Under the pieces are notes generated by a model. That model saw nothing but the letters and a program-made list of their open reading frames with translations, was not told the origin of the DNA and ran no database searches. Positions 34,575 to 42,105 of a DNA stretch of 64,000 nt are shown here, piece by piece. Position 1 is the first letter of the stretch; the number at the start of each line of letters is the position of its first letter. Source of the stretch: Bacteroidetes bacterium 43-93 (GTDB taxonomy: Bacteria; Bacteroidota; Bacteroidia; Chitinophagales; Chitinophagaceae); contig MKUO01000007.1 in the NCBI GenBank assembly GCA_001897855.1, forward strand, positions 248,001-312,000, given 5' to 3'. A program made the translations under genes and the position numbers.

Positions 34575-35012
34575 TCATTTTACATTGATCGTCTTTTTCT
34601 TGTTGTTTGTAGCCTTTTCATTTTTTGGCAACACAAGGTTTAGGACACCATCCTGGTAGCTGGCGTCTATCTTTTCTTTGCTCACTTCTTCAGGCAGGGT
34701 AAAGCAACGTGAAAAAGAAGAATAGTTATACTCTTTACGGGTATAATTCTTGTCTTTTTCTTCTGCGCTTTTTTCCTTCTCTGCACTGATGGTCAGAAGG
34801 TTGCCATCCACATCTACATTAAAGTCCTTTTTGTCGAGTCCGGGCGCAGCCAAAGAGAGTTTATACTCCTTGTCTGTTTCTGTAATGTTTACAGCAGGTA
34901 ATGTCAATGATTTGTCTGCGAATCCGTTCTGGAACCATTCACCCCATGGTTCAAGGAAATCGCTTAATACGGAGGATAGTCCGTTTGTTCTTGCCAAAGA
35001 TTTTACTGACAT
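34575..35012 (-). CDS. Small heat shock protein Hsp20
   Basis: Start at ATG 35012 (MSVKSLARTNGLSS); the track start 35078 would put the N-terminus inside the operator. 145 residues, alpha-crystallin domain at about 40-130 (PAVNITETDKEYKLSLAAPGLDKKDFNVDVDGNLLTIS, YNYSSFSRCFTLPEEV, ASYQDGVLNLVLPK). ATP-independent cytosolic chaperone that holds unfolding proteins. Divergent from ftsH across a shared, near-perfect tandem operator. In M. tuberculosis the Hsp20 HspX is a signature DosR target. Confidence 0.93.
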   Translation of the reverse strand: MSVKSLARTNGLSSVLSDFLEPWGEWFQNGFADKSLTLPAVNITETDKEYKLSLAAPGLDKKDFNVDVDGNLLTISAEKEKSAEEKDKNYTRKEYNYSSFSRCFTLPEEVSKEKIDASYQDGVLNLVLPKNEKATNNKKKTINVK

Positions 35013-35047
35013 GGTAATAAATTTTTTGATTGTTGAATAATGTTGGT

Positions 35048-35143
35048 CAAAAGTAGCTCCGCTATTAAACGACATCAATGACAGCTGTCAATACATAATC
35101 TGATGTTTATCAGCAGGTGCATTTTGTCTTAATGATAGTTTTG
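35048..35143. promoter_or_regulatory. Tandem Crp/FNR-type operator between hsp20 and ftsH (region 10)
   Basis: TGACAGCTGTCA (35079-35090, perfect 12-bp palindrome) and TGATGTTTATCA (35101-35112), starts 22 bp apart. Rightward -7 box TAGTTTTG (35136-35143) and leftward box CAAAAGTA on + (35048-35055) are both perfect and each lies 36.5 bp from its nearer site. This is the clearest example of the arrangement. Confidence 0.87.
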
Positions 35144-35172
35144 ATAAAGTTTAAGAAACCGCTTTGCCAAAC

Positions 35173-37122
35173 ATGAACGATGCAAAAAAGGATAATAGAA
35201 AAGCCGGGCGTTCCCGGGTAACACGCTGGGTGATCTGGATAGTAGCTTTATTGCTTATCAATATCGTATTCACCTACTTCCTGGCAAGGAATGAAGGTGG
35301 CTACAGGGAAATAAGTTGGCAGCGATTCAAAGATAATATGCTGCGGCCCCGCGATGTAGACAGGATAGAGGTACTGAATAAAGAAAAAGTACTGGTGTAC
35401 ATAAAGTTCGACAGCCTGAAAAAGAAGGAATACAGCGACCTCGGTTCTCTGACTAAGAAAGCAACCGGAGAACCGCAATACTATTTCACTATTGGCTCTG
35501 TAGATGCATTTGAAAAAAACATGGCAGATGTTTTTACCGGTGATAATGAGAAGTACGAGCCACCAATTACTTACATCAGCAAAAGCAATTCATGGCAGAC
35601 GGTATCATCATGGTTACTGCCGCTTGGATTGTTATTGCTGTTTTGGTTTTGGGTGTCCGGAAGGGGGAGCACTTTAGGCGGTGGTGCTGCCGCAATTGAT
35701 TTCAGTAAATCGCGTGCTGAGGAGTATGGAGAGCATAAAACCAGTCCATTCACCTTTAAAGATGTTGCCGGCTATGAAGAGGCCAAAACAGAAGTGATGG
35801 AAATCGTTTCCTTTTTAAAGCAACCGGGCAACTTCACAAAGCTGGGCGCCAAGATACCTAAAGGTGTATTGCTGGTAGGCCCTCCCGGTACGGGTAAGAC
35901 TCTGCTTGCTAAGGCTGTAGCAGGAGAAGCCGCAGTGCCGTTCTTCTCTTTATCGGGTTCTGAGTTTATTGAATTGTTCGTTGGTGTAGGTGCATCACGT
36001 GTTCGCGATCTTTTTGACCGTGCCAAGGCAAAAGCGCCCAGCATCATATTCATAGACGAAATTGATACAATAGGCAGGGTTAGGGGTAAGGCTGTTTCTA
36101 TACAGGTAAATGATGAAAGGGAAAGTACCCTAAATCAGTTGCTTGCAGAAATGGATGGATTTGACCCTAACACAGGCGTCATCGTAATGGCGGCGACTAA
36201 CCGTGCAGATATCCTGGATGCTGCCCTGCTAAGGGCCGGCAGATTCGACAGGCATATTTATTTGGAACTACCCAATAAAGAAGAGCGCAATGCCATTTTT
36301 AAAGTGCACCTGAAACCTTTGGTATTGGCAAAGGATGTGGATAGCATGTTCCTCGCAGCACAAACGCCGGGTTTCTCCGGAGCAGATATTGCCAATGTTT
36401 GCAATGAAGCAGCCTTAATGGCCGCAAGACAAAAGAAAGAGGCCGTTGAGAAAAAAGATTTCTTTGATGCTATAGACAGGGTGGTGGCAGGACTGGAGAA
36501 AAAGACCAAGATCATTACACCTGCCGAAAAGAAGAGAATAGCTTTTCATGAAGGTGGTCATGCAGTAGTTAGCTGGAAACTGAAACATGTGGACCCATTG
36601 GTAAAAGTATCAATCATACCACGTGGTAAATCTCTTGGTGGTGCATGGTACCTGCCAGAAGAAAGGCAGATCATTACTCGCGATCAGTTCCTGGATCAAC
36701 TCTGCGCCGCCCTCGCCGGCAGGGCAGGAGAGGAAGTAGTATTCAACGAAATATCTTCGGGCGCATTAGACGACCTGGAGAAAGCCACCAAACAGGCTTA
36801 TAGCATGGTAATGAAACTGGGGTTGAGCGATAAGCTGGGCAATATCAGTTATTATGATTCTACCGGCACCTATGAAAGCTCTTTTCAAAAACCTTACAGC
36901 GAAGCTACAGCGCAATTGATAGATGCAGAGGCACAGAAACTGCTACAGGATGCCTACACCCGGGCAAAAGCTATATTGATAGAGAACAGGGACCAGCTGA
37001 ATGCTATTGCTGATAAGCTTTTAAGCAAAGAGATCATTTACAAAGAAGACCTGGAACAGATATTGGGCATACGGGAAGGCACAGAACAACCTCAGCAAGT
37101 TGCAGGTAAAACAGAGGCCTGA
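35173..37122 (+). CDS. ftsH: ATP-dependent zinc metalloprotease FtsH
   Basis: Start at ATG 35173 (MNDAKKDN); the track start is an upstream TTG. 649 residues. Two membrane helices ([18 protein letters not shown] and [16 protein letters not shown]) flank a periplasmic domain; AAA module with Walker A GPPGTGKT at about 236-243, Walker B IIFIDEID and the second-region-of-homology arginines ([17 protein letters not shown]); protease motif HEGGH (His459, His463). Degrades membrane and regulatory proteins. Bacteroidota often carry more than one FtsH; this copy, divergent from hsp20 under the tandem operator, looks like a stress-linked one. Its stop lies 6 bp from the convergent gene. Confidence 0.93.
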   Translation: MNDAKKDNRKAGRSRVTRWVIWIVALLLINIVFTYFLARNEGGYREISWQRFKDNMLRPRDVDRIEVLNKEKVLVYIKFDSLKKKEYSDLGSLTKKATGEPQYYFTIGSVDAFEKNMADVFTGDNEKYEPPITYISKSNSWQTVSSWLLPLGLLLLFWFWVSGRGSTLGGGAAAIDFSKSRAEEYGEHKTSPFTFKDVAGYEEAKTEVMEIVSFLKQPGNFTKLGAKIPKGVLLVGPPGTGKTLLAKAVAGEAAVPFFSLSGSEFIELFVGVGASRVRDLFDRAKAKAPSIIFIDEIDTIGRVRGKAVSIQVNDERESTLNQLLAEMDGFDPNTGVIVMAATNRADILDAALLRAGRFDRHIYLELPNKEERNAIFKVHLKPLVLAKDVDSMFLAAQTPGFSGADIANVCNEAALMAARQKKEAVEKKDFFDAIDRVVAGLEKKTKIITPAEKKRIAFHEGGHAVVSWKLKHVDPLVKVSIIPRGKSLGGAWYLPEERQIITRDQFLDQLCAALAGRAGEEVVFNEISSGALDDLEKATKQAYSMVMKLGLSDKLGNISYYDSTGTYESSFQKPYSEATAQLIDAEAQKLLQDAYTRAKAILIENRDQLNAIADKLLSKEIIYKEDLEQILGIREGTEQPQQVAGKTEA

Positions 37123-37128
37123 CGATTT

Positions 37129-37638
37129 TCAGGAGTCTTTAAAATGAATATTCAATTGCGAAAGGATATCGAAGAAGTCGATGTCCTTTTTTGTTTTCCG
37201 GTATTCATACAAAAGAAAGTCAAGGCCATTCCATATCAAAAACCATCCTGCGGGCTCCATGATAATGCGAAGGACGGTCATCAGGTAACTGCTGTAGCCC
37301 TTGTAGGCGATCAGCGAATCGATAGCCATAACAAGCATACCCAGGGCAACTAATAGCATTCCCCTGTTATATATATTCCTTGCAGATTGTTTTAGTATAT
37401 CCAGTCTTTTATTGAATTGCTCTTTGATGCTGAAAGCTATCTCTTTTTCAATATCAATCTTACGCTGGTTGTGAGGTAGTAAAAGCAGCAGGTTTTCCGT
37501 GCGCCCCGGAATATATTTAAGAGACGATTGCAGTTCGTCTACAAGATCCTCAGATATTCGTCTTTTCAGATAATGTCGGGAATCAAAATCAGAATAAATA
37601 TCGTCGTAAGAATCGAGCCAAAGACTTATTTCGGACAT
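37129..37638 (-). CDS. Conserved two-helix membrane protein of unknown function
   Basis: Start at ATG 37638 (MSEISLWLDSYDDIYSDFD). 169 residues: a soluble N-terminal half with the DSYDDIYSDFDSRHYLKRRISEDLVDEL motif, a basic helical region, then two membrane segments (MLLVALGMLVMAIDSLI and LRIIMEPAGWFLIWNGLDFLL) and a charged tail. The YDDI-SDFD pattern is familiar from uncharacterised bacterial and archaeal proteins but I can name no family. Divergent from the lipocalin gene across a tandem operator. ATG is only 6 bp after the predicted -7 box, so the message may be leaderless. Confidence 0.75.
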   Translation of the reverse strand: MSEISLWLDSYDDIYSDFDSRHYLKRRISEDLVDELQSSLKYIPGRTENLLLLLPHNQRKIDIEKEIAFSIKEQFNKRLDILKQSARNIYNRGMLLVALGMLVMAIDSLIAYKGYSSYLMTVLRIIMEPAGWFLIWNGLDFLLYEYRKTKKDIDFFDILSQLNIHFKDS

Positions 37639-37643
37639 AGATA

Positions 37644-37738
37644 CTAAAGTAGCATACATAAAACTCCGAATTGCTGATAGCCGTCACTGTATAACTGACA
37701 TCCATCAGATTATCGGCAACAATAATGGCATAGAATTG
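37644..37738. promoter_or_regulatory. Tandem Crp/FNR-type operator between divergent genes (region 11)
   Basis: TGATAGCCGTCA (37675-37686) and TGACATCCATCA (37696-37707), all half-sites matching, starts 21 bp apart, the only pair not at 22. Rightward -7 box TAGAATTG (37731-37738, 5/6) and leftward box CTAAAGTA on + (37644-37651, 5/6), each 36.5 bp from its nearer site. Confidence 0.78.
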
Positions 37739-37762
37739 TTATAGTTATATAAAACCGTTTAC

Positions 37763-38305
37763 ATGAAACAGGGAAAAATTATATTATCATTGGCAGCACT
37801 GGGTGGATTGATGTTGGTTGCGCGTAGCATGAATGGCAAATCCATACCCGATGGATTAACCGCTGTAAAACCATTTGATCAAAACAAATATTTGGGAACG
37901 TGGTACGAGATCGCCCGTTTCGATTATCGCTATGAACGAAATCTTGATAACGTAAGTGCAACTTATTCCTTGAAAGATAATGGTACCATCAGGGTAGATA
38001 ATAAAGGCTACAATTACAAAAGCCAGAAATGGGAAGAAAGCATTGGTAAAGCAAAGCCATCGGGAGACCCGAAGGAGGCTCGGTTAAAAGTTTCATTTTT
38101 TGGCCCTTTTTATGCCGCTTATAATGTTGTAGCCCTCGACAAAGATTATAAATATGCATTGGTAGCCGGTAAGAATACCGATTACCTATGGCTATTATCC
38201 AGGGAGAAAACAATGCCCGAAGATGTAAAGAAGAAATACCTGGACATTGCGCGAAAGGCCGGTTATAAAGTAGATGAGCTGATTTGGGTGAAGCACGATA
38301 AATAA
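37763..38305 (+). CDS. Lipocalin family protein (Blc-like)
   Basis: 180 residues. N-terminal signal or anchor (IILSLAALGGLMLVARSM). Bacterial lipocalin motif KYLGTWYEIARFDYRYERNL, then NVSATYSLKDNGTIRVDNKG, ARLKVSFFGPFYAAYNVVALD, YKYALVAGKNTDYLWLLSR and a C-terminal helix. Blc-type lipocalins bind lipids in the cell envelope and are induced by stress in E. coli. No lipobox Cys is seen, unlike E. coli Blc. Promoter with tandem operator upstream; hairpin terminator 26 bp downstream. Confidence 0.92.
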   Translation: MKQGKIILSLAALGGLMLVARSMNGKSIPDGLTAVKPFDQNKYLGTWYEIARFDYRYERNLDNVSATYSLKDNGTIRVDNKGYNYKSQKWEESIGKAKPSGDPKEARLKVSFFGPFYAAYNVVALDKDYKYALVAGKNTDYLWLLSREKTMPEDVKKKYLDIARKAGYKVDELIWVKHDK

Positions 38306-38330
38306 GAAGTTCACTAAGGAGTGTAAATAT

Positions 38331-38359
38331 AAAAGGGTTACAAATAAGTAATCCTTTTT
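38331..38359. terminator. Terminator after lipocalin gene
   Basis: Stem AAAAGGGTTAC / GTAATCCTTTT with a 6-nt loop, flanked by A-run and T-run, so it can stop the lipocalin transcript (+) and the tRNA-like locus (-). Confidence 0.75.
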
Positions 38360-38364
38360 CTTTG

Positions 38365-38438
38365 TGGTCCCACTGGGACTTGAACCTAGGCCCCCCCTGA
38401 TTGTGAGTCAGATGCTCTAACCACCGAGCTATAGGATC
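38365..38438 (-). pseudogene. Decayed tRNA-Ile(CAT) copy with CAC anticodon
   Basis: 74-nt cloverleaf-like sequence on the minus strand, about 66/74 identical to the tRNA at 39643-39716. Relative to that copy the anticodon is CAC (formally Val) instead of CAT, conserved A14 is G, one D-loop T is lost, the variable loop has an extra G, and A2-C71 and A51-C63 break the acceptor and T stems. The body is that of Ile2, so this is best read as a decaying duplicate. A functional anticodon-shifted tRNA cannot be excluded. Confidence 0.75.
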
Positions 38439-38531
38439 AGCTTGTTCCTTCATTTTATGCTTGCTTATAAGTGCAAGTGATTCAACCGATACCATATTTA
38501 GTTAAATTTATTTACTAATGTGCGATAGACG

Positions 38532-39365
38532 ATGAATATTGCCGAATTTAATAGAAAAACTATACCTGATTTGCAGGCAATGGGCTTCGAGTTCCATGAC
38601 TTTACCAAACCAGTATATAAGTATACCAGTATAGAGTCAGCAAAAAAAATATTTACCAATAAATCCGTTTTATTTAGAACTCCTAACAGCTTCAACGATC
38701 CATTTGAATTCCATTCAGCATTTGTAGATTTCAATGCATCACTTTTTCAATACCGTCAGTTTGCGTTAAAAATTCTTGTTAATAACCCCAAGTATAAGGA
38801 TAATCCATCCTTGCTGATGAAGGATATGGCGAATTATAGTAGAAAAGATTTTATTGAAGGTTTTAAGAAGGCTGATGAGCTGGAAAGGAATAGTGCACTT
38901 CTTTTTTGTACCTCACTGTCATTCATGAAGGTATTGATGTGGTCTCATTATGCTGAAAAACATACAGGTGTCTGTATAGGATTAAAGATTCTACCGGTTG
39001 ACAACAACTTAATGACTTTGAAAGTTAAATATTCAGACAAAATTGAGCCTCAAAAATATTTCTCTGTAGATAATAAATCCTTTAGTGCTCTTATACCTAA
39101 GATGTTTACTAAGGCAAAAGAATGGGAATATGAAGAGGAAGTAAGGACATTGATTGCAACAAATGAACATATACCCAATGACGGAGCTCTTGAAGTTGGT
39201 TTACGGGACATACAAATTTGTGAATTGTACTATGGTATTAAAACTCCTGAAGAGCAAATTCAGGAGATAGAAAGTATTCTAAAAGAAAGAAAATATCCTA
39301 TAGGCAAAAAAGGCAGAATGAAGATGAGGCAGGATGCTTTTGCTATTTACGTTGATCCAATGTAA
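38532..39365 (+). CDS. DUF2971 domain protein
   Basis: 277 residues. The family's marks are seen: YKYTSIESAKKIFTNKSVLFRTPNSFNDPFE near residue 30, FCTSLSFMKVLMWSHYAEKHTGVCIGL in the middle, and KAKEWEYEEEVR. DUF2971 proteins are scattered across bacteria and often sit in phage or genomic islands; function unknown. Base composition is clearly more AT-rich than the neighbouring genes. It lies between the decayed and the intact copy of the same tRNA, the usual sign of an acquired segment at a tRNA locus. No integrase is visible. Confidence 0.88.
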   Translation: MNIAEFNRKTIPDLQAMGFEFHDFTKPVYKYTSIESAKKIFTNKSVLFRTPNSFNDPFEFHSAFVDFNASLFQYRQFALKILVNNPKYKDNPSLLMKDMANYSRKDFIEGFKKADELERNSALLFCTSLSFMKVLMWSHYAEKHTGVCIGLKILPVDNNLMTLKVKYSDKIEPQKYFSVDNKSFSALIPKMFTKAKEWEYEEEVRTLIATNEHIPNDGALEVGLRDIQICELYYGIKTPEEQIQEIESILKERKYPIGKKGRMKMRQDAFAIYVDPM

Positions 39366-39592
39366 GTTGTTAACCTTTTTACTGTTGAAACATTTTTAAT
39401 AATTTCTATAAATTTATTTGGACTATCGTCAGGTAGATTTTTCCCTGCATTTATCTGGGGTAATTTTGTAATGTATACTCATGCTTTTGATTTAGCATGG
39501 CATCTGTTGAACATTTATGTACAAATAACGTACAAGTAAGGCAAATGTAGGAATACTATTACGCTGTTGGAGTTCCATGCAAAGGGTAAAAT
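39366..39592. other. AT-rich gap without a recognisable gene
   Basis: Between the DUF2971 stop and the tRNA terminator. A minus-strand open stretch of about 43 codons (reading VYITKLPQINAGKNLPDD ... and running into the DUF2971 3' end) has a protein-like composition and no start codon; it could be the end of a broken gene. No promoter or repeat was found. Confidence 0.35.
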
Positions 39593-39639
39593 AAAAAGCC
39601 TTTAAAACGCTTTACAATAGCAGTTTTGAAGGCTTTTTT
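39593..39639 (-). terminator. Terminator of tRNA-Ile(CAT)
   Basis: Inverted repeat AAAAAGCCTTTAAAAC / GTTTTGAAGGCTTTTTT with a 14-nt loop just past the 3' end of the minus-strand tRNA; on the minus strand the stem ends in a T-run. Confidence 0.75.
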
Positions 39640-39642
39640 CTG

Positions 39643-39716
39643 TGGTCCCACTAGGACTTGAACCTAGGACCCCCTGATTATGAGTCAGGTGCTCTAACCA
39701 ACTGAGCTATAGGACC
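39643..39716 (-). tRNA. tRNA-Ile(CAT), lysidine type
   Basis: Minus-strand cloverleaf beginning GGTCCTATAGCTCAGTTGG with perfect 7-bp acceptor stem, anticodon loop CTCATAA (anticodon CAT), T arm GGTTCAAGTCC and discriminator A. The GACTCATAATC anticodon arm and the body match Ile2 tRNAs, whose C34 is changed to lysidine by TilS, rather than elongator or initiator Met. CCA is not encoded. Confidence 0.93.
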
Positions 39717-39788
39717 GGGCTAAATAGCCAAAAATGGATTGCAAATGTAATAGACTTTCTGAAAAATTGAAAATCTTATTTACAACTT

Positions 39789-39796
39789 TATTTTTG
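39789..39796 (+). promoter_or_regulatory. -7 box for the HAD gene
   Basis: TATTTTTG, a perfect TAnnTTTG, 5 bp before the ATG at 39801. The very short distance suggests a leaderless or nearly leaderless message. Confidence 0.5.
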
Positions 39797-39800
39797 CCAC

Positions 39801-40427
39801 ATGATCACAGGCATCAGGCACATCATCTTCGATCTCGGAGGTGTTTTACTCAATATCGACTACAATCTTACCGAACAGGCTTTTATACAGGTAGGTATTC
39901 ATAATTTTCCTCAATTGTACTCGCAGTTGGCGCAAACCCCTGTCTTTGATGATTTTGAAACCGGGCGTATCAGCACTTCAGAGTTTATTGCAGCATTGCA
40001 AAATGCATCTTCCATACCTCTCAGCGAGCAACAAATCACCGATGCCTGGAACGCTATGCTAATGGACTTCCCTATCCGCCGCCTGCAGATATTACAGCAA
40101 CTGCGTATCCATCACGACCTCGTATTGCTGAGCAATACCAACGAGATACACGAAGCGGCTTTTAATAAAATATTGATGGACAGCTTTACCATCCCCAACA
40201 TCGGTGTGTTTTTCGATAAGGTCTATTTGTCGCATAGGGTAGGTATGAGAAAACCAAACCGCGAGATATTTCAGCAGATACTAGATGATACAGGCTTCGA
40301 TCCTGCAAAGACTTTGTTTATAGACGATAGTCCGCAGCACATAGAAGGGGCAAAAGCATTAGGCATACAAACCATTTACCTGGAAAAAGGCATGACCATC
40401 GAAAAAGATATTTTCCTGTCAAAATAA
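39801..40427 (+). CDS. HAD-superfamily phosphatase (YihX-like)
   Basis: 208 residues. Haloacid-dehalogenase fold: motif I FDLGGVLLNID (nucleophile Asp in the DLGG variant), motif II LLSNTNEIH, motif III Lys in RVGMRKPNREIF, and motif IV FIDDSPQHIEGAKALG. The DLGGV form and length are typical of YihX-type sugar-phosphate phosphatases; substrate unknown. Single gene with its own promoter and terminator. Confidence 0.9.
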   Translation: MITGIRHIIFDLGGVLLNIDYNLTEQAFIQVGIHNFPQLYSQLAQTPVFDDFETGRISTSEFIAALQNASSIPLSEQQITDAWNAMLMDFPIRRLQILQQLRIHHDLVLLSNTNEIHEAAFNKILMDSFTIPNIGVFFDKVYLSHRVGMRKPNREIFQQILDDTGFDPAKTLFIDDSPQHIEGAKALGIQTIYLEKGMTIEKDIFLSK

Positions 40428-40430
40428 AAA

Positions 40431-40450
40431 GAGGCGGTAGAGACCGCCTC
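40431..40450. terminator. Hairpin between HAD and surface-protein genes
   Basis: GAGGCGGT-AGAG-ACCGCCTC, an 8-bp GC-rich stem 3 bp after the HAD stop; preceded by an A-run. Likely ends the convergent minus-strand gene as well. Confidence 0.75.
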
Positions 40451-40481
40451 GTGAATGGTATCAGGGGGATAAAAATCCTTT

Positions 40482-42080
40482 TTACTTTTTGTCTGATGAT
40501 GATGATAGTTGTTGCAGCTTATCAAAATCTATCCCCTTGCTTGCCGGTTGCCCGTATTCTACAGGGTGCAGGTATTTACCTTTATTAGGAGCTTCTTTTT
40601 CTACCTCTTCTACTACGCGGTGAGCGTTAGCATAGGGGTCTTTACGGATGCCTGTTACCTGCCAGCTTACTTTTACATTGGGTTTATCTGTTTTTATGGA
40701 GAATTGATTGTTGGATATTTCTCCATTGATGATTGCCTGCGCAAATACACCTATTACAGTCAGTTGATAACGGAAATCTTTATTGAGTGCTCCAAAATAG
40801 GCCGGTAAAGAAACAGTTGCGTTACCGGATGCATCTGTGGTTATGTTGCCATTATATACGTTCATCATATCCGGGCTTTCCACAAAAGAATGATAGAGAT
40901 ATTTGTTTTCGGGATCAATGGGGTCATCTATTTTAAATGTACCACTGCCTTTAGATATAGACCCGGTGATAGTTACGTTGCCCTGGAAATATCCCGCCGT
41001 TCCGCTTGCGGAGTTAACAGCCCATACACCATAGCCGCCGGATGCTGTTGATACCGCCGCCACCCCCGCAGCCGAACCTACACTGGATAAACCATACATA
41101 CCGTTATGCGAGGAGCTTACTCCTATTACACCAATGCCGGCATTGGATTCACCATAAATAGCACCACCTGTAGTCACTGTAGTTGATGCGTTGCCATTCA
41201 ATGTAGCTTTAATAACATTACCGCTCACTGCTGTTGCAGATATAGCCTTGCCTGTGCCTGTTGTCGATACTACCAGGGCGTTGGCCGAAGATGCGGTGTT
41301 GGAGATGATGATATTAGCGGCATTACCTGTGTTGCTTATAGCATACAAACCTGTTCCTGTAGAACTGTTACCGTACAGTCCGAAGCCTGAAGTGCTGGCG
41401 TTGCCATATACACCTATACCAGACGGAGTAGTGCCATATACACCCCATCCACTACCTGCCTGCGATCCGTATACGCCAATACCTAGCCCGCCGGTACCAT
41501 TATTGATACCCCTCACAGCGCTCGAAAAGCCACCGGGGCTGGTGCTGTTGATAACACCCTTTATTGCAATTGCATTTGCAGTAGTTGCATTATTAATGCC
41601 TTCTACACCTGCGCCGTCGCCATTGTTTTGCAATTTCAAAAGTGATGCAGTATTGGTGGTACTGTCAAAATACGGAATGCTGAATTTGCTGGTGCTCAAT
41701 GAATAGGGCACACTCAATAATTGGCTGGTACCTGCATCTGTATAGCTGGTGCCACCTGCAGGGTCTATTTCTACCTGCAGGTATTTGTCACCCATACCCC
41801 AGTTGATTCCGGATATACTTCCGCTCACTACGGTACCGCTTCCTATAGCAGTTGAGTAAAGGCCGTATGCATTCGTGGTTACGTTTTGTGTTTCCTGGTA
41901 CAGGGTAGCACCGCTTGCCGATGCATCATGTATGGTAAGGCGCAGACCCAGCGCCTGGTTCACCACGGGGCTGCCCGATGCGGTGCGTGCTATACCCTGG
42001 TAGTTAAATTTATTGGGTGCCTGGGCGATAGCCAGGTTGGCTATCGTTACCAGCGCTAATGTTGCTATAATGTTTTTCAT
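40482..42080 (-). CDS. Secreted repeat-rich surface protein
   Basis: 532 residues with a signal peptide (LALVTIANLAIAQA). Residues 20-130 form a conserved N-terminal domain (PNKFNYQGIARTASG ... LGLRLTIHD ... YLQVEIDPAGGTSY ... LLSVPYSL) shared with the next gene. The middle is a run of short glycine-rich repeats of the type G-x-GVYG-x-(S/A)-x-x-G-x-G (IGVYGSQ, WGVYGTT, IGVYGNA, FGLYGNS), as in beta-helical fibres. The C-terminal part (KGSGTFKIDDPIDPENKYLYHSFVESPDMMN) is a domain often found after such repeats. Probably exported; no T9SS sorting domain is seen. Function unknown. Confidence 0.82.
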   Translation of the reverse strand: MKNIIATLALVTIANLAIAQAPNKFNYQGIARTASGSPVVNQALGLRLTIHDASASGATLYQETQNVTTNAYGLYSTAIGSGTVVSGSISGINWGMGDKYLQVEIDPAGGTSYTDAGTSQLLSVPYSLSTSKFSIPYFDSTTNTASLLKLQNNGDGAGVEGINNATTANAIAIKGVINSTSPGGFSSAVRGINNGTGGLGIGVYGSQAGSGWGVYGTTPSGIGVYGNASTSGFGLYGNSSTGTGLYAISNTGNAANIIISNTASSANALVVSTTGTGKAISATAVSGNVIKATLNGNASTTVTTGGAIYGESNAGIGVIGVSSSHNGMYGLSSVGSAAGVAAVSTASGGYGVWAVNSASGTAGYFQGNVTITGSISKGSGTFKIDDPIDPENKYLYHSFVESPDMMNVYNGNITTDASGNATVSLPAYFGALNKDFRYQLTVIGVFAQAIINGEISNNQFSIKTDKPNVKVSWQVTGIRKDPYANAHRVVEEVEKEAPNKGKYLHPVEYGQPASKGIDFDKLQQLSSSSDKK

Positions 42081-42105
42081 AAAAGTTCTTTTTTAGAATG
42101 TTTAA

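Noticed and set aside
38365-38438. Functional tRNA-Val(CAC)
   Set aside because: The body is Ile2-like with two broken stem pairs and G14; decay is the simpler reading.
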